From: Pollutimonas sp036675275
GTDB taxonomy: Bacteria > Pseudomonadota > Gammaproteobacteria > Burkholderiales > Burkholderiaceae_B
NCBI GenBank assembly: GCA_036675275.1
Contig: JAKFFG010000070.1
Location: forward strand, 14,174-78,173
Direction of reading: 5' to 3'
Length of the DNA: 64,000 nucleotides
Of this stretch, positions 26,635-37,280 are shown in pieces. Below the pieces are notes generated by a model. It did no database searches. It had not been told where the DNA came from and worked only from the letters and a program-made list of their open reading frames with translations. The position numbers and the translations under genes were made by a program. Position 1 is the first letter of the stretch, and every line of letters begins with the position of its first letter.

Positions 26635-26665
26635 AGCGCCAGGCCGCAAACCCGGCCCTGGCGCT
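26635..26665. terminator. Hairpin between convergent GST and livF genes
   Basis: AGCGCCAGG (26635-26643) pairs perfectly with CCTGGCGCT (26657-26665). There is no T-run on either side, so termination may need Rho or be bidirectional. It lies 17 bases after the GST stop. Confidence 0.45.
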
Positions 26666-26671
26666 AAGGCT

Positions 26672-26705
26672 GTTAACCCTGCTCAAGGAGTTGCACAGGG
26701 TTAAC
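26672..26705. repeat. Inverted repeat GTTAACCCTG / CAGGGTTAAC
   Basis: Ten-base perfect arms separated by 14 bases, immediately after the first hairpin and five bases before the livF stop. It may form the livF transcript end or act with the neighbouring hairpin as a double terminator; no T-run follows. Confidence 0.45.
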
Positions 26706-26709
26706 GGCC

Positions 26710-27411
26710 CTAGGCGCCCAGATAAGCCTTTCGCACCTCGTCATTGACCAACAAATTGGCTCCGGTGTCGGCCAGCACGACTTTGCCGGTTTCCAGCACG
26801 TAGCCGCGATCCGCAACCTGCAGCGCCTTGTTGGCGTTCTGTTCCACCAGGAACACGGTGACGCCTTGCTCGCGGATGGTGCGGATAATATCGAAGATCT
26901 GGGCAATGATCAGGGGTGCCAGGCCCAGCGTGGGCTCGTCAAGCAACAGCAATTTCGGCTTGGTCATAAGCGCCCGCCCAATGGCCAGCATTTGCTGCTC
27001 GCCTCCGGACATCGTGCCCGCCCGTTGATTCGAGCGCTCCTTCAGGCGGGGAAACAAAGTATAGACATGCGCCACGCCCTCTTCGATTTCTCTTGCGGCC
27101 AGGAAAAAACCGCCCATCTTAAGGTTCTCGACCACGGTGAGTTCTGGAAAAACGCGACGGCCTTCAGGCGAAATGGCTATGCCACGGCGCATGATGGTGT
27201 GCGTTTCAGCCTGGGTGATATCTTCGTCTTCGAAGAAGACAGACCCGCTGCGCGCCCGCGGCGAACCACAGACTGTCATGAGCAAGGTGGTTTTGCCGGC
27301 GCCATTGGCGCCGATAAGGGTTACGATTTCGCCCTTGTTGACCTCGACCGAGACATCATTGAGCGCCTGGATCGCACCATAATAGGTGTGTACATTTTGA
27401 AGCTTGAGCAC
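26710..27411 (-). CDS. livF: Branched-chain amino acid ABC transporter ATP-binding protein LivF
   Basis: A 233-residue ABC ATPase of the Liv family. Walker A is GANGAGKTTLL, the signature MSGGEQQMLAIGRAL, and Walker B LLLLDEPTLGLAP. It hydrolyses ATP with LivG to power uptake through LivHM. The GTG start directly follows the LivG stop (TAAGTG), so translation is coupled. It is the last gene of livKHMGF. Substrate range of these systems includes branched-chain amino acids, and in Burkholderiales many paralogues take aromatic acids or amides instead. Confidence 0.92.
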   Translation of the reverse strand: MLKLQNVHTYYGAIQALNDVSVEVNKGEIVTLIGANGAGKTTLLMTVCGSPRARSGSVFFEDEDITQAETHTIMRRGIAISPEGRRVFPELTVVENLKMGGFFLAAREIEEGVAHVYTLFPRLKERSNQRAGTMSGGEQQMLAIGRALMTKPKLLLLDEPTLGLAPLIIAQIFDIIRTIREQGVTVFLVEQNANKALQVADRGYVLETGKVVLADTGANLLVNDEVRKAYLGA

Positions 27412-28179
27412 TTACTCTTCCCCCAGATAAGCTTTGATGACGCGAGGGTCGACACGGACATCGGCGGGTAGCCCCGTGGTGATCGGCCTCCCGTTCTCCA
27501 TGACCATGATGCGATCCGATACGCCCATGACCAGGCTCATATCGTGCTCGATCAGCAAGACGGCCACGTCGAATTCCTTGCGCAACTGATCGATAAGCTG
27601 CTGCAGATCGCGCTTCTCCTGGGGGTTCAGGCCGGCGGCTGGTTCGTCCAGCATAAGCAGACGTGGCTGAGTGATCATGCACCGCGCAATTTCAAGTCGT
27701 CGCTGATGGCCATAGGCAAGATTGCCGGCTTCGCGATTGGCATACTGACGTATACCCATGAAGTCCAGCCAGTCGCCGGCGCGCTGCAAGGCCTCGTCTT
27801 CGGACTTGCGATAGGACGGAAGTTTCAGCAATCCGTGAAGCAAGCCCGTCTGGATGCGCGTATGCTGCGCCACCAGCAGGTTCTCCAGTACAGTAAGGTT
27901 CTTGAACAGGCGCACGTTCTGAAATGTGCGCACCAGCCCGTGCTGTGCAACCTTGTGACTTGGCAAACTGGTAATCGGCTTGCCATCCATGATGATGTTG
28001 CCGGAAGACGGCTTATAGAAACCGCCGACGCAGTTGAACACCGTAGTCTTGCCTGCGCCGTTGGGGCCTATGATGGCAAACACTTCGTCTCGTTTTACCT
28101 GGAATGCTACCTGATCCACGGCCAGCAGGCCGCCGAATCGCATGGTGAGCTCGGATACTTCAAGCAATACTTCGCTCAT
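27412..28179 (-). CDS. livG: Branched-chain amino acid ABC transporter ATP-binding protein LivG
   Basis: A 255-residue ATPase with Walker A GPNGAGKTTVFN, signature LAYGHQRRLEIARCM and Walker B LLMLDEPAAGLNP, the LivG pattern. The ATG at 28179 overlaps the LivM stop (ATGA) and gives MSEVLLEVSEL; an in-frame extension to 28233 lies inside livM and is not credible. Partner of LivF in the same transporter. Confidence 0.92.
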   Translation of the reverse strand: MSEVLLEVSELTMRFGGLLAVDQVAFQVKRDEVFAIIGPNGAGKTTVFNCVGGFYKPSSGNIIMDGKPITSLPSHKVAQHGLVRTFQNVRLFKNLTVLENLLVAQHTRIQTGLLHGLLKLPSYRKSEDEALQRAGDWLDFMGIRQYANREAGNLAYGHQRRLEIARCMITQPRLLMLDEPAAGLNPQEKRDLQQLIDQLRKEFDVAVLLIEHDMSLVMGVSDRIMVMENGRPITTGLPADVRVDPRVIKAYLGEE

Positions 28180-29404
28180 GTCTTCAGCTCCACATGCGGA
28201 CGTTTGACAGGCAACAGTCCTTGCGGGCGCCACATCATCATTAACACCATCACCAATCCAAAAATCAACATCCGATACTCGGCGAACTCGCGTGCTATTT
28301 CAGGCACGACGGTAAGCACGATAGCCGCAAGAATCACGCCGACCTGCGAACCCATACCGCCCAATACGACGATGGCCAGAATGAGTGCCGATTCCATGAA
28401 GGTAAACGACTCCGGATTGACCAGGCCCTGGCGTGCGGCGAAAAATGCCCCGCCCAGTCCCGCGAACATGGCGCCCATCGTAAACGCGGACAGCTTGACG
28501 CGGGTGGGGTTCAAACCGAGCGATCGGCAAGCGATTTCATCTTCGCGCAAGGCTTCCCACGCTCGTCCTATGGGCATGCGTATGACCCGGTTCGACACGA
28601 ACAAGGCGAGCAATGCAAGGGCAAGTGCCATGAGGTACAGGAAGACAATGACATCCTGGGTGGCGAACTCCCAGCCGACCAGGTCGTGGAAAGTGGTCTG
28701 GCCTTCGGCCGCCCGCCTTGCCATGGGAAAGCCAAAGACGGTGGGCTTTGGAATGCCTGAGATTCCGTCCGGTCCGCCGGTAAAGCCATACAAGTTGATC
28801 AGCAGCAAACGGATGATTTCGCCGAAACCCAGCGTAACGATGGCAAGATAATCGCCGCGCAAGCGGAGTACTGGAAAGCCGAGCACAAAACCGAACAGCG
28901 CCGCCATTGCGCCGGCAAGCGGCAAGGCCTGCCAGAATCCCCAGCCGGCCCAGTGATACAGCAAGGCGTAGGTGTAAGCGCCCACGGCATAGAAACCGAC
29001 GAAGCCCAGATCGAGCAAACCCGCAAAGCCGACCACAATATTCAGGCCCAGGCCCAGCATGATATAGATCAGGACCAGCGTGGCGATGTCGACCTGGGCG
29101 CGACCGGTAAAAAAGGGAAATATGACGGCGATGGCCACCAGCAGGAATATGAGTCCTCGCCGGGCGGAATCGGACAGCACCGGAAGCGCGCGTTTGACGG
29201 CCTTCTTGGCAAAGATGCGGGCAAAGGCCGGTCGCAATACAAGCTGGAACACGAACACGATAGCCATGCCGGCCAGGATGATGCCCCAGTCGGGTTCGAG
29301 ATGGGTTTGCATCCCTACCCGCGCTATTTGAAACCCAAAGATCGGCGCAATAATGACTCCCGCCATGAAGGCGGCGATCAGCGCGTTTTTTATATTGTTA
29401 CCCA

Positions 29405-29408
<4 letters not shown>
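28176..29408 (-). CDS. livM: Branched-chain amino acid ABC transporter permease LivM
   Basis: A 410-residue inner-membrane permease with about ten helices and an N-terminal extension typical of LivM. Segments such as GLGLNIVVGFAGLLDLG and the cytoplasmic loop RAWEALREDEIACRSLGLN (the contact site for LivG) identify it. It overlaps livG and livH by four bases each, giving a tightly coupled operon. Confidence 0.92.
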
Positions 29409-30331
<923 letters not shown>

Positions 30332-30394
30332 AAAACCGGTATTCCGATGCGTCAGCAGGTGGTGTTACACGCGCTGGCCGAGGAAGAAAAGAAA

Positions 30395-30419
30395 TGCTCC
30401 AGCCACGCGGGCTGGAGCA
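30395..30419 (-). terminator. Hairpin between livK and livH (attenuator/mRNA stabiliser)
   Basis: TGCTCCAGCC (30395-30404) pairs perfectly with GGCTGGAGCA (30410-30419), followed on the minus strand by a T-rich stretch. It lies 15 bases after the binding-protein stop and 64 bases before livH. It would protect or terminate part of the transcripts so that LivK is made in excess. Confidence 0.7.
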
Positions 30420-30433
30420 CAGAGTACGGCAAA

Positions 30434-31555
30434 TTAGAACTTCAGCTGCTCCATGTTGCCGGCCTTGTCCCACTTGAAGACGGCAAATTCGAACTGTTTA
30501 AGGTCGCCCTTCGCGTCGTATTCGACTTTACCGATAGCGGTATTGAAAGCGTTTGCATGCATGTAGTCGGCGACTTTGGCGGGGTCGGTGCCCACGGCAT
30601 TGATACTGTCGGCCAGGATTTGCACCGCGGCATAGGCCGTAAGGGTAAAGGCGCCGTCGGGGCTGCGTTTGGCCTTCTTGAAGTTTTCAAGAATCTTCTC
30701 GTTGCCAGGCAGCTTGGTGAAGTCGGATGGCAAGGTGACCAGCAGGCCGTCGATGGCGGGACCCGCAATGGCGACGAGGTCTTTGTTGGCGACACCTTCC
30801 GGACCCATGAATTGGGTCTTGAGCCCTTGCTCGCGCGCCTGGCGCAACAAGAGGCCCAGCTCGGCATGGTAACCGCCAAAATAGATCAGGTCGGGATCCA
30901 GCGACTTGAGCTTGGTGATGACCGCCGAATAGTCGCTGTCGCCAACGTTGATGCCTTCAAAAAATACCACATTGACGTTGTCTTTGGCGAGACTGTCGCG
31001 GACCTGGCTGGCCACGCCGCTGCCGTAGGTTTGCTTGTCATGCAGGATGGCGACGGATTTAGGCTTGAGTTGCTTCGCGATGTAGTTTGCGGCAAAGGGG
31101 CCTTGCTGGTCGTCGCGGCCGATGGTCCGGAAGAAATAATGCGGCTTGATCGTGTCGGTGACCAATGGGGAAGTGGCTCCGGGCGTGATGGCCACAATGC
31201 CTTCCTGCTCGTAAACATTGACAGCAGGAACCGTGGTGCCCGAGCACGCGTGGGCCACTGCGAACTTGGCGCCGGAATTGATTACCCGGTTGGCCGCAGG
31301 CACGGCTTGCTTGGGTTCGCAACCGTCGTCGATTAGCAGAGGCTCGAGCTGCATGCCCTTGACGCCGCCGGCGGCATTGATGGCTTCGATGGCGGTCAGC
31401 GCACCGGCCTGAATCTGGTCGCCATATTGCGTTGCGGGTCCGGTCATGGGCTGGGGGATGCCGATTTTGATCGTATCGGCTGCGTGGACGCCACCGGCAA
31501 ATGCCATAGCGCTGATGGCCACCAATAATGGTGTAACTCTTTTTATGAACTTCAT
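30434..31555 (-). CDS. livK: Branched-chain amino acid ABC transporter substrate-binding protein
   Basis: A 373-residue periplasmic binding protein with a signal peptide (MKFIKRVTPLLVAISAMAFA..., cleavage near 26). The mature part starts DTIKIGIPQPMTGP, the Leu/Ile/Val-binding fold. The ATG at 31555 was chosen because the upstream in-frame residues are not signal-like. It heads livKHMGF. A second protein of the same length and similar sequence is encoded at 37281-38402. Confidence 0.9.
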   Translation of the reverse strand: MKFIKRVTPLLVAISAMAFAGGVHAADTIKIGIPQPMTGPATQYGDQIQAGALTAIEAINAAGGVKGMQLEPLLIDDGCEPKQAVPAANRVINSGAKFAVAHACSGTTVPAVNVYEQEGIVAITPGATSPLVTDTIKPHYFFRTIGRDDQQGPFAANYIAKQLKPKSVAILHDKQTYGSGVASQVRDSLAKDNVNVVFFEGINVGDSDYSAVITKLKSLDPDLIYFGGYHAELGLLLRQAREQGLKTQFMGPEGVANKDLVAIAGPAIDGLLVTLPSDFTKLPGNEKILENFKKAKRSPDGAFTLTAYAAVQILADSINAVGTDPAKVADYMHANAFNTAIGKVEYDAKGDLKQFEFAVFKWDKAGNMEQLKF

Positions 31556-31772
31556 GCCTACAGATCTCCGGTTCAGCCCGCCGCATATCGCCCCCATGTT
31601 CCGAAGACGACTCTTCACGGCCAGCCATGATGTTTAGCTTCCGCCTCGATTGGCTAGCGTATTCTGCCTATTCACCATGCCGATGTCACTACGGATAAGC
31701 CCTTACCGGAGACTCTTTGTCAGCCCCCCGCCGCGCAGCGGCCGGGAGCAACCAGGGCTGATGCAGTACGAC

Positions 31773-32609
31773 TTATTTAGAAAACTCGCTCGAGAGTTCG
31801 GCAGCCCGGTTGGTGGCCGCCAGCATTGCGGATTGAACAGTTTCGGGAAACCCTTGATCTTGCAGCACGGCCACCGCCGCTGCGGTAGTACCGCCCTTGG
31901 AGGTGACACGCTCGCGCAGGACCGCCAGGCTTTCGTGCGACAAGGCAGCCAATTGTGTAGCGCCGGTGAGCGTTGCCAGGGCAAGGGTGCGGGCCTTGTC
32001 TTCAGATAGCCCCTGGCTGACGCCTCCCTGTATCAGGGCGTCAAGAAACAGGAAAACATAAGCCGGGCCGCTGCCCGACAAGGACGTCACCACATCGATG
32101 TCGTGATCGCCATCGACCCAGACGACGTCGCCTACCGCACGCAGCAGTTGCTGGGCCATCAGCTTGTCGTCTTCGGTGACGCCTCCCATGGCCATCAGGC
32201 CGCTGGCACCCGCGCCTATGAGCGCCGGCGTATTGGGCATGCAGCGGATGACCCGTGTACATGGGCCCTGCTGGCCGTTGCCCAGCCATTCCGCGATGGC
32301 AGTAGCCGGAATGCCCGCGGCAATACTGATGACGAGGGTGTCTTCCTGCAAGTATGGGCGGCAGGCTTCAATCGCCTCGCGCATGTTCTGTGGCTTGATC
32401 GCAAAGATCCAGACGCGGCGCGTGGCGAGTGTTTCATCGGGTGCGGAAGCCACCGAGACACCCTGCTGTGCCCAGCGCTCGCGGACGGCGGCATGGGGAT
32501 CGATGACGTGCACATCGTGAGCGCCGCAGCGCTTGCCGATAAGCCCCGCCCCCAACGCGGTGGCCATATTGCCCCCGCCAATGAATGCAATAGTAAGTTC
32601 TTTAGTCAT
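31773..32609 (-). CDS. proC: Pyrroline-5-carboxylate reductase
   Basis: A 278-residue NADPH-dependent enzyme for the last step of proline synthesis. The N-terminal IAFIGGGNMATALGAGL binds coenzyme, MPNTPALIGAG and LSGSGPAYVFLFLDALI are the conserved ProC motifs. The ATG at 32609 gives the normal N-terminus but has no clear ribosome site; an in-frame TTG at 32642 is an alternative. It is divergent from ugpB. Confidence 0.93.
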   Translation of the reverse strand: MTKELTIAFIGGGNMATALGAGLIGKRCGAHDVHVIDPHAAVRERWAQQGVSVASAPDETLATRRVWIFAIKPQNMREAIEACRPYLQEDTLVISIAAGIPATAIAEWLGNGQQGPCTRVIRCMPNTPALIGAGASGLMAMGGVTEDDKLMAQQLLRAVGDVVWVDGDHDIDVVTSLSGSGPAYVFLFLDALIQGGVSQGLSEDKARTLALATLTGATQLAALSHESLAVLRERVTSKGGTTAAAVAVLQDQGFPETVQSAMLAATNRAAELSSEFSK

Positions 32610-32775
32610 AGGAGAAATATTGTACGGTTTTCGCGATTTCAAGGGGTATATTTACGTTGACCTGCGCTGTGGAATTTCGTTACAGTCACGCCAAAGTAAC
32701 AAACATGTCATAGACTACGCACCGTACTTGGCCACGACGATCAAGTTGGCCGGGAAATTCAAGGAGATAAAACTC

Positions 32776-34083
32776 ATGCGAGCAAAGCTATTAGCACTAT
32801 CGATTGCGGCCGCAATCGCCAGCATGGGCAGCGCCAACGCTGCCACCGACATCAATTTCTGGCACTCGATGGAAGGCGCCCTGGGCGAACGTGTCAACGG
32901 TTTGGTTGACGAGTTCAATAAAAGCCAGTCCGACTACGTTGTGCACGCCGTCTACAAGGGTGCCTACGGCGAATCGATGAATGCAGGCATTGCAGCCTTC
33001 CGCGCCGGCAACGCCCCCGACATCCTTCAGGTCTTCGAGGTCGGCACGGCCACCATGATGTACGCGAAAGGCGCCATCCAGCCGGTCCAGGAAATGTCTG
33101 AAAAAGCGGGCGACCCCATCAATCCTGCCGACTTCCTCGGCGCCGTTGCCAGCTACTATTCAGATCCCAACGGCAAGCTTGTGTCCATGCCCTTCAACAG
33201 CTCGACACCCGTTTTTTACTACAACAAAGATGCCTTCAAGAAGGCCGGCCTCGATCCCGAGAAACCACCCAAGACCTGGAAAGAAGTTGCTGAGGCAGGC
33301 AAGAAAGTGCGCGCTGCCGGCCTTGAGTGCGGTTACACCACTTCATGGCCCGCATGGATACAACTTGAAACTTTCGGCGCATGGCACAACACGCCATACG
33401 CATCGCAGGACAATGGCTTCGGTGGTCTGGATGCACGCCTTGAGGTGACAAACCCCCTGTTCGTGCGTCACATGACTGAATTGGCGAAGATGGCCAAGGA
33501 AGGCACATTCACCTACGGCGGCCGCGGCGATGCGCCTAACTCCCTGTTCACATCGGGCAAGTGCGCCATGTTTACCGGATCCAGCGGCAACCGTGCCAAC
33601 ATCATCAAGACGGGCAAATTTGAATTCGGCACGTCCTCGCTGCCCTATTACGCCGATGTGAAGGGCGCGCCCCAGAATACTATTATCGGTGGAGCGTCGT
33701 TGTGGGTGTTCGCCAAAAAGACCCCTGAAGTCTACAAAGGCGTCACAAAATTCTTCAAGTTCATTTCCAGCCCCGAAAAGGCAGCACAATGGCACCAGGG
33801 CACTGGCTATGTTCCGGTGACCAAGGCGGGCTTCGAACTTACCGAAAAGTCTGGCTTCTATGCCAAGAATCCAGGATCCGACGTGGCTGTGAAGCAACTG
33901 GACGCCACCACTACCGAAAACTCGCGTGGCATACGTCTGGGCTACTTGCCGCAGATTCGCGACATCGAAGACGGTGAAATGGAGAAAATCTTTTCAGGCT
34001 CCATCACACCGGAAGCCGGTCTGGCCAATATGGTCAAGCGCGGCAACGAACTGCTGGAGCGTTTCGAGAAAAGCGTCAAGTAA
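32776..34083 (+). CDS. ugpB: sn-Glycerol-3-phosphate ABC transporter substrate-binding protein
   Basis: A 435-residue periplasmic protein with a signal peptide of 22 residues (cleavage after ANA). The mature start ATDINFWHSMEGALG and later DAPNSLFTSGKCAMFTGSSGNR are typical UgpB, which captures glycerol-3-phosphate or glycerophosphodiesters. AAGGAG precedes the ATG. A possible promoter is TTGACC at 32657-32662 with TTACAG 17 bases on, but the -10 is weak. Phosphate control is usual in other species; no clear Pho box was seen. First gene of ugpBAEC. Confidence 0.93.
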   Translation: MRAKLLALSIAAAIASMGSANAATDINFWHSMEGALGERVNGLVDEFNKSQSDYVVHAVYKGAYGESMNAGIAAFRAGNAPDILQVFEVGTATMMYAKGAIQPVQEMSEKAGDPINPADFLGAVASYYSDPNGKLVSMPFNSSTPVFYYNKDAFKKAGLDPEKPPKTWKEVAEAGKKVRAAGLECGYTTSWPAWIQLETFGAWHNTPYASQDNGFGGLDARLEVTNPLFVRHMTELAKMAKEGTFTYGGRGDAPNSLFTSGKCAMFTGSSGNRANIIKTGKFEFGTSSLPYYADVKGAPQNTIIGGASLWVFAKKTPEVYKGVTKFFKFISSPEKAAQWHQGTGYVPVTKAGFELTEKSGFYAKNPGSDVAVKQLDATTTENSRGIRLGYLPQIRDIEDGEMEKIFSGSITPEAGLANMVKRGNELLERFEKSVK

Positions 34084-34104
34084 GGTCCTGTACTAAAATC
34101 TCCA

Positions 34105-34141
34105 CCGTGAGCGGTGCCCCTGACGGCACCCTCGCGGTTTT
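34105..34141 (+). terminator. Hairpin plus T-run between ugpB and ugpA
   Basis: CCGTGAG (34105-34111) pairs with CTCGCGG (34131-34137, one G-T), and GGTGCC (34113-34118) with GGCACC (34125-34130), one bulged base, followed by TTTT. A partial terminator here would raise UgpB relative to the membrane and ATPase subunits. Confidence 0.75.
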
Positions 34142-34234
34142 CATTTGTGCGACAATGGCGCGCTTTTTTCTCACCCAAGCCCTATGGTCCGGCCCTGGCC
34201 GTATCACCATGGCGATATAAGACACTTCCTCCCT

Positions 34235-35116
34235 ATGGAAAAACGCGTCGTTTTTAGCCATAAGACACTGCCCTATTTGCTGCTGGCACCACAACTGGCC
34301 ATCACTATCGTGTTCTTTTTCCTGCCGGCCGGCCAAGCCGTGTGGCAATCATTCCGGCTCGAAGACCCCTTCGGCCTGTCTTCGCAATTCGTAGGCTTGA
34401 GCAATTTTGCCGAACTGTTCGCTAACGAAAACTATCTGAATTCCTTCAAGGTTACAGCGGTCTTTTCCGCGCTGGTAGCCGTACTGGGCCTTACCATCTC
34501 GCTATTGCTGGCGGTCATTGCAAACCGTGTTGTGCGGGGAGCCGGCATTTACAAGACGCTGCTGATATGGCCTTACGCCGTCGCCGCTGCCGTGGCCGGC
34601 GTGTTATGGCTTTTCCTGTTCTCGCCTTCAGTAGGCACGCTGGCGGTATACATGGCGCAAGCCGGTATCGGCTGGAATCCCCGCCTGAACGGCAATGACG
34701 CCATGATCCTGGTGGTGATGGCTTCGGTCTGGAAACAGATTTCCTATAATTTCCTGTTTTTCCTTGCAGGCTTGCAGTCTATTCCCCGGTCTCTGATCGA
34801 AGCAGCCGCCATCGATGGCGCCAGCCCCGCGCGCCGATTCTGGACTATCGTTTTCCCCTTGCTGTCGCCCACAACGTTTTTCCTGCTGGTCGTCAACGTG
34901 ATTTACGCTTTCTTCGACACTTTCGCCATCATCGACATCATGACCCAGGGCGGGCCCGGAGACAGCACATCCATACTCGTATACAAAGTCTACAACGCGG
35001 GATTCAAAGGGCTGGACATCGGTTCGTCGGCGGCCCAGTCGGTCATTCTCATGATGATCGTCATACTGCTCACCGTTGTCCAGTTCCGTTACGTCGACCG
35101 TAAAGTCAATTACTGA
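34235..35116 (+). CDS. ugpA: sn-Glycerol-3-phosphate ABC transporter permease UgpA
   Basis: A 293-residue inner-membrane permease with about six helices and the EAA loop EAAAIDGASPARRFWTI that contacts UgpC. The ATG at 34235 gives the conserved MEKRVVF start; the longer open frame from 34145 begins inside the intergenic region and is not credible. Second gene of ugpBAEC. Confidence 0.92.
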   Translation: MEKRVVFSHKTLPYLLLAPQLAITIVFFFLPAGQAVWQSFRLEDPFGLSSQFVGLSNFAELFANENYLNSFKVTAVFSALVAVLGLTISLLLAVIANRVVRGAGIYKTLLIWPYAVAAAVAGVLWLFLFSPSVGTLAVYMAQAGIGWNPRLNGNDAMILVVMASVWKQISYNFLFFLAGLQSIPRSLIEAAAIDGASPARRFWTIVFPLLSPTTFFLLVVNVIYAFFDTFAIIDIMTQGGPGDSTSILVYKVYNAGFKGLDIGSSAAQSVILMMIVILLTVVQFRYVDRKVNY

Positions 35117-35145
35117 CACACCTTTTACCGCTGGCAAGGCTACAC

Positions 35146-35988
35146 ATGATCGAACGCCGTCCCTACCTGGATATCCTGTCTCATATCATTCTGATCATCG
35201 GGGTGGCGATTATCGCTTTTCCGCTATACGTCACGGTGGTTGCGTCCACGCAAACCGCGCAGGAAGTGGCGCAAGCCCCGATGTCGCTGATACCCGGCAG
35301 CCATTTTCTCGAGAACTACAGCGCCGTGTTGTTCGGCGACGGTGCCAACACGCCGCCTGTCGCAAGAATGATGTGGGTGAGCACGGTAATGGCGCTGGCC
35401 ATTGCCATCGGCAAGATCGCAATATCAATGCTGTCCGCGTTTGCCGTGGTGTATTTCCGTTTCCGTTTCCGGATGTTCTTTTTCTGGATGATTTTTGTCA
35501 CGCTGATGCTGCCTGTTGAAGTGCGCATCGCCCCCACTTACAAGGTCGTCGCCGACCTGGGAATGCTCAATTCCTACGCCGGCCTGACCCTTCCACTCAT
35601 CGCCTCGGCCACGGCCACCTTCCTGTTCCGGCAATTTTTTCTGACCGTCCCCGACGAGCTGATCGAGGCGGCACGTATCGATGGGGCCGGTCCGATGCGG
35701 TTCTTCAAGGACGTATTGCTGCCCTTGTCGCGCACGAGTATTGCCGCGCTGTTCGTCATCCAGTTCATCTATGGTTGGAACCAATATCTATGGCCACTGA
35801 TCATGACGACGCAAGAAGACATGTATCCCGTGGTCATAGGCATCAAGCGCATGATTGCCGGCGGCGACAGCGTGACGGAATGGAATCTGGTCATGGCCAC
35901 CGCCCTGCTGGCCATGATCCCACCTGCCGCCGTGGTGATCTTCATGCAGAGATGGTTCGTGAAAGGCTTGGTAGACGCCGAGAAATAA
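35146..35988 (+). CDS. ugpE: sn-Glycerol-3-phosphate ABC transporter permease UgpE
   Basis: A 280-residue permease with about six helices and EAA loop EAARIDGAGPMRFFKDV. It forms the heterodimeric channel with UgpA and lies 29 bases downstream on the same strand. MIERRPYLDILSHIILIIG is the standard UgpE N-terminus. Confidence 0.92.
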   Translation: MIERRPYLDILSHIILIIGVAIIAFPLYVTVVASTQTAQEVAQAPMSLIPGSHFLENYSAVLFGDGANTPPVARMMWVSTVMALAIAIGKIAISMLSAFAVVYFRFRFRMFFFWMIFVTLMLPVEVRIAPTYKVVADLGMLNSYAGLTLPLIASATATFLFRQFFLTVPDELIEAARIDGAGPMRFFKDVLLPLSRTSIAALFVIQFIYGWNQYLWPLIMTTQEDMYPVVIGIKRMIAGGDSVTEWNLVMATALLAMIPPAAVVIFMQRWFVKGLVDAEK

Positions 35989-36058
35989 ACGCTGCACGCT
36001 GTCCGCAATATTAAAACCTGGCCGCCCTGCCCGGCACACCGATTTTGGAATCAAGCAC

Positions 36059-37144
36059 ATGGCTACACTGAGTTTTCGCGACGTCACCAAGACCTACCCC
36101 GGAGATATTGCCGTTATACACGGCATAAACATGGACGTTACGGACGGCGAGTTCATTGTTATTGTCGGCCCGTCGGGTTGCGGTAAATCAACCCTGATGC
36201 GCATGGTCGCAGGACTGGAAAGCGTTACAGGCGGCGAGATCAGCATCGACGGCAAAGTCGTCAACAAGCTGGAGCCGGCGGAGCGCGATATTGCCATGGT
36301 GTTTCAGAACTATGCGCTCTATCCGCACATGACGGTCTTCGAGAACATGGCCTACGGCCTGAAGATACGCAAGCTCGGCAAACAGGAAATCCAGTCCCGC
36401 GTGGACCGGGCAGCCAAGATACTGGAGCTGTCGCATTTACTGGACCGCCGTCCTCGCCAGCTGTCTGGTGGACAACGCCAGCGTGTCGCCATGGGCCGCG
36501 CGATCGTACGCGACCCCAAAGTGTTTCTCTTCGATGAGCCCTTGTCGAATCTTGACGCCAAGCTGCGCGTGCAGATGCGCCTGGAGATCCAGAAACTGCA
36601 CTTCCGGCTGAAAACAACCAGTCTGTATGTCACGCACGACCAAGTCGAAGCAATGACGCTGGCCCAGCGCATGGTGGTAATGAACAAAGGCATACCCGAG
36701 CAGATCGGCACGCCGATCGAGGTGTTCGAGAAGCCCGCCTCGATCTTCGTCGCCAGTTTCATCGGCTCACCGCCCATGAACCTGATTCCGGTCCAGATAG
36801 ACGAACACCGCCAGGTCAGGGATGAAAGCGGCGCCGTACTCCAGATTGATGTCGAGTCTGTTCCGCCTTCATTGGTAAATCAGAAGGTGATCATGGGAAT
36901 GCGTCCCGAGCACATGAAGCTGCATGCGCCAGGAATCGCGATAGATATCGAGATGGTGGAAATTCTGGGTTCGGAGCAGTTGATACATGGCCGGCATGCT
37001 GATGCGGCGGTTGTGTTGCGGTGCCCGGTGGGCTTGACCAAGGATTTCCCCTTGCAGCTCGGTGAAACAGTTCAGGTCGGACAGGACGGCGTGCATCCAC
37101 TGCATTGGTTCGACGCTTCGACAGGCCGGCGGATTGCCGACTGA
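36059..37144 (+). CDS. ugpC: sn-Glycerol-3-phosphate ABC transporter ATP-binding protein UgpC
   Basis: A 361-residue ATPase: Walker A GPSGCGKSTLMRM, signature LSGGQRQRVAMGRAI, Walker B VFLFDEPLSNLDAKL, switch His in YVTHDQVEA, and a C-terminal TOBE regulatory domain. It energises UgpAE. Gap from ugpE is 70 bases. The segment GSPPMNLIPVQ after the ATPase is typical of the UgpC/MalK branch. Confidence 0.93.
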   Translation: MATLSFRDVTKTYPGDIAVIHGINMDVTDGEFIVIVGPSGCGKSTLMRMVAGLESVTGGEISIDGKVVNKLEPAERDIAMVFQNYALYPHMTVFENMAYGLKIRKLGKQEIQSRVDRAAKILELSHLLDRRPRQLSGGQRQRVAMGRAIVRDPKVFLFDEPLSNLDAKLRVQMRLEIQKLHFRLKTTSLYVTHDQVEAMTLAQRMVVMNKGIPEQIGTPIEVFEKPASIFVASFIGSPPMNLIPVQIDEHRQVRDESGAVLQIDVESVPPSLVNQKVIMGMRPEHMKLHAPGIAIDIEMVEILGSEQLIHGRHADAAVVLRCPVGLTKDFPLQLGETVQVGQDGVHPLHWFDASTGRRIAD

Positions 37145-37229
37145 CAGGACGATGGCGCTTTGCCGCGCGCGGCCGCTTATTGCAAGACCGCCGGGGCGAG
37201 AAGAAATGAATCCCGGACTGAAAGGATAA

Positions 37230-37260
37230 CGATCAGGGCGCCCATTGGGCGCCCTGATCG
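37230..37260. terminator. Perfect 14-bp hairpin between ugpC and the second livK
   Basis: CGATCAGGGCGCCC (37230-37243), loop ATT, GGGCGCCCTGATCG (37247-37260). It separates converging genes and could stop both transcripts; there is no T-run of normal length on either strand. Confidence 0.65.
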
Positions 37261-37280
37261 TTACTGTCGCGGCATAGTGT

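Noticed and set aside
32657..32775. Possible Pho box or strong promoter upstream of ugpB
   Set aside because: A TTGACC -35 is present, but the -10 is poor and no two direct CTGTCAT-like repeats were found.
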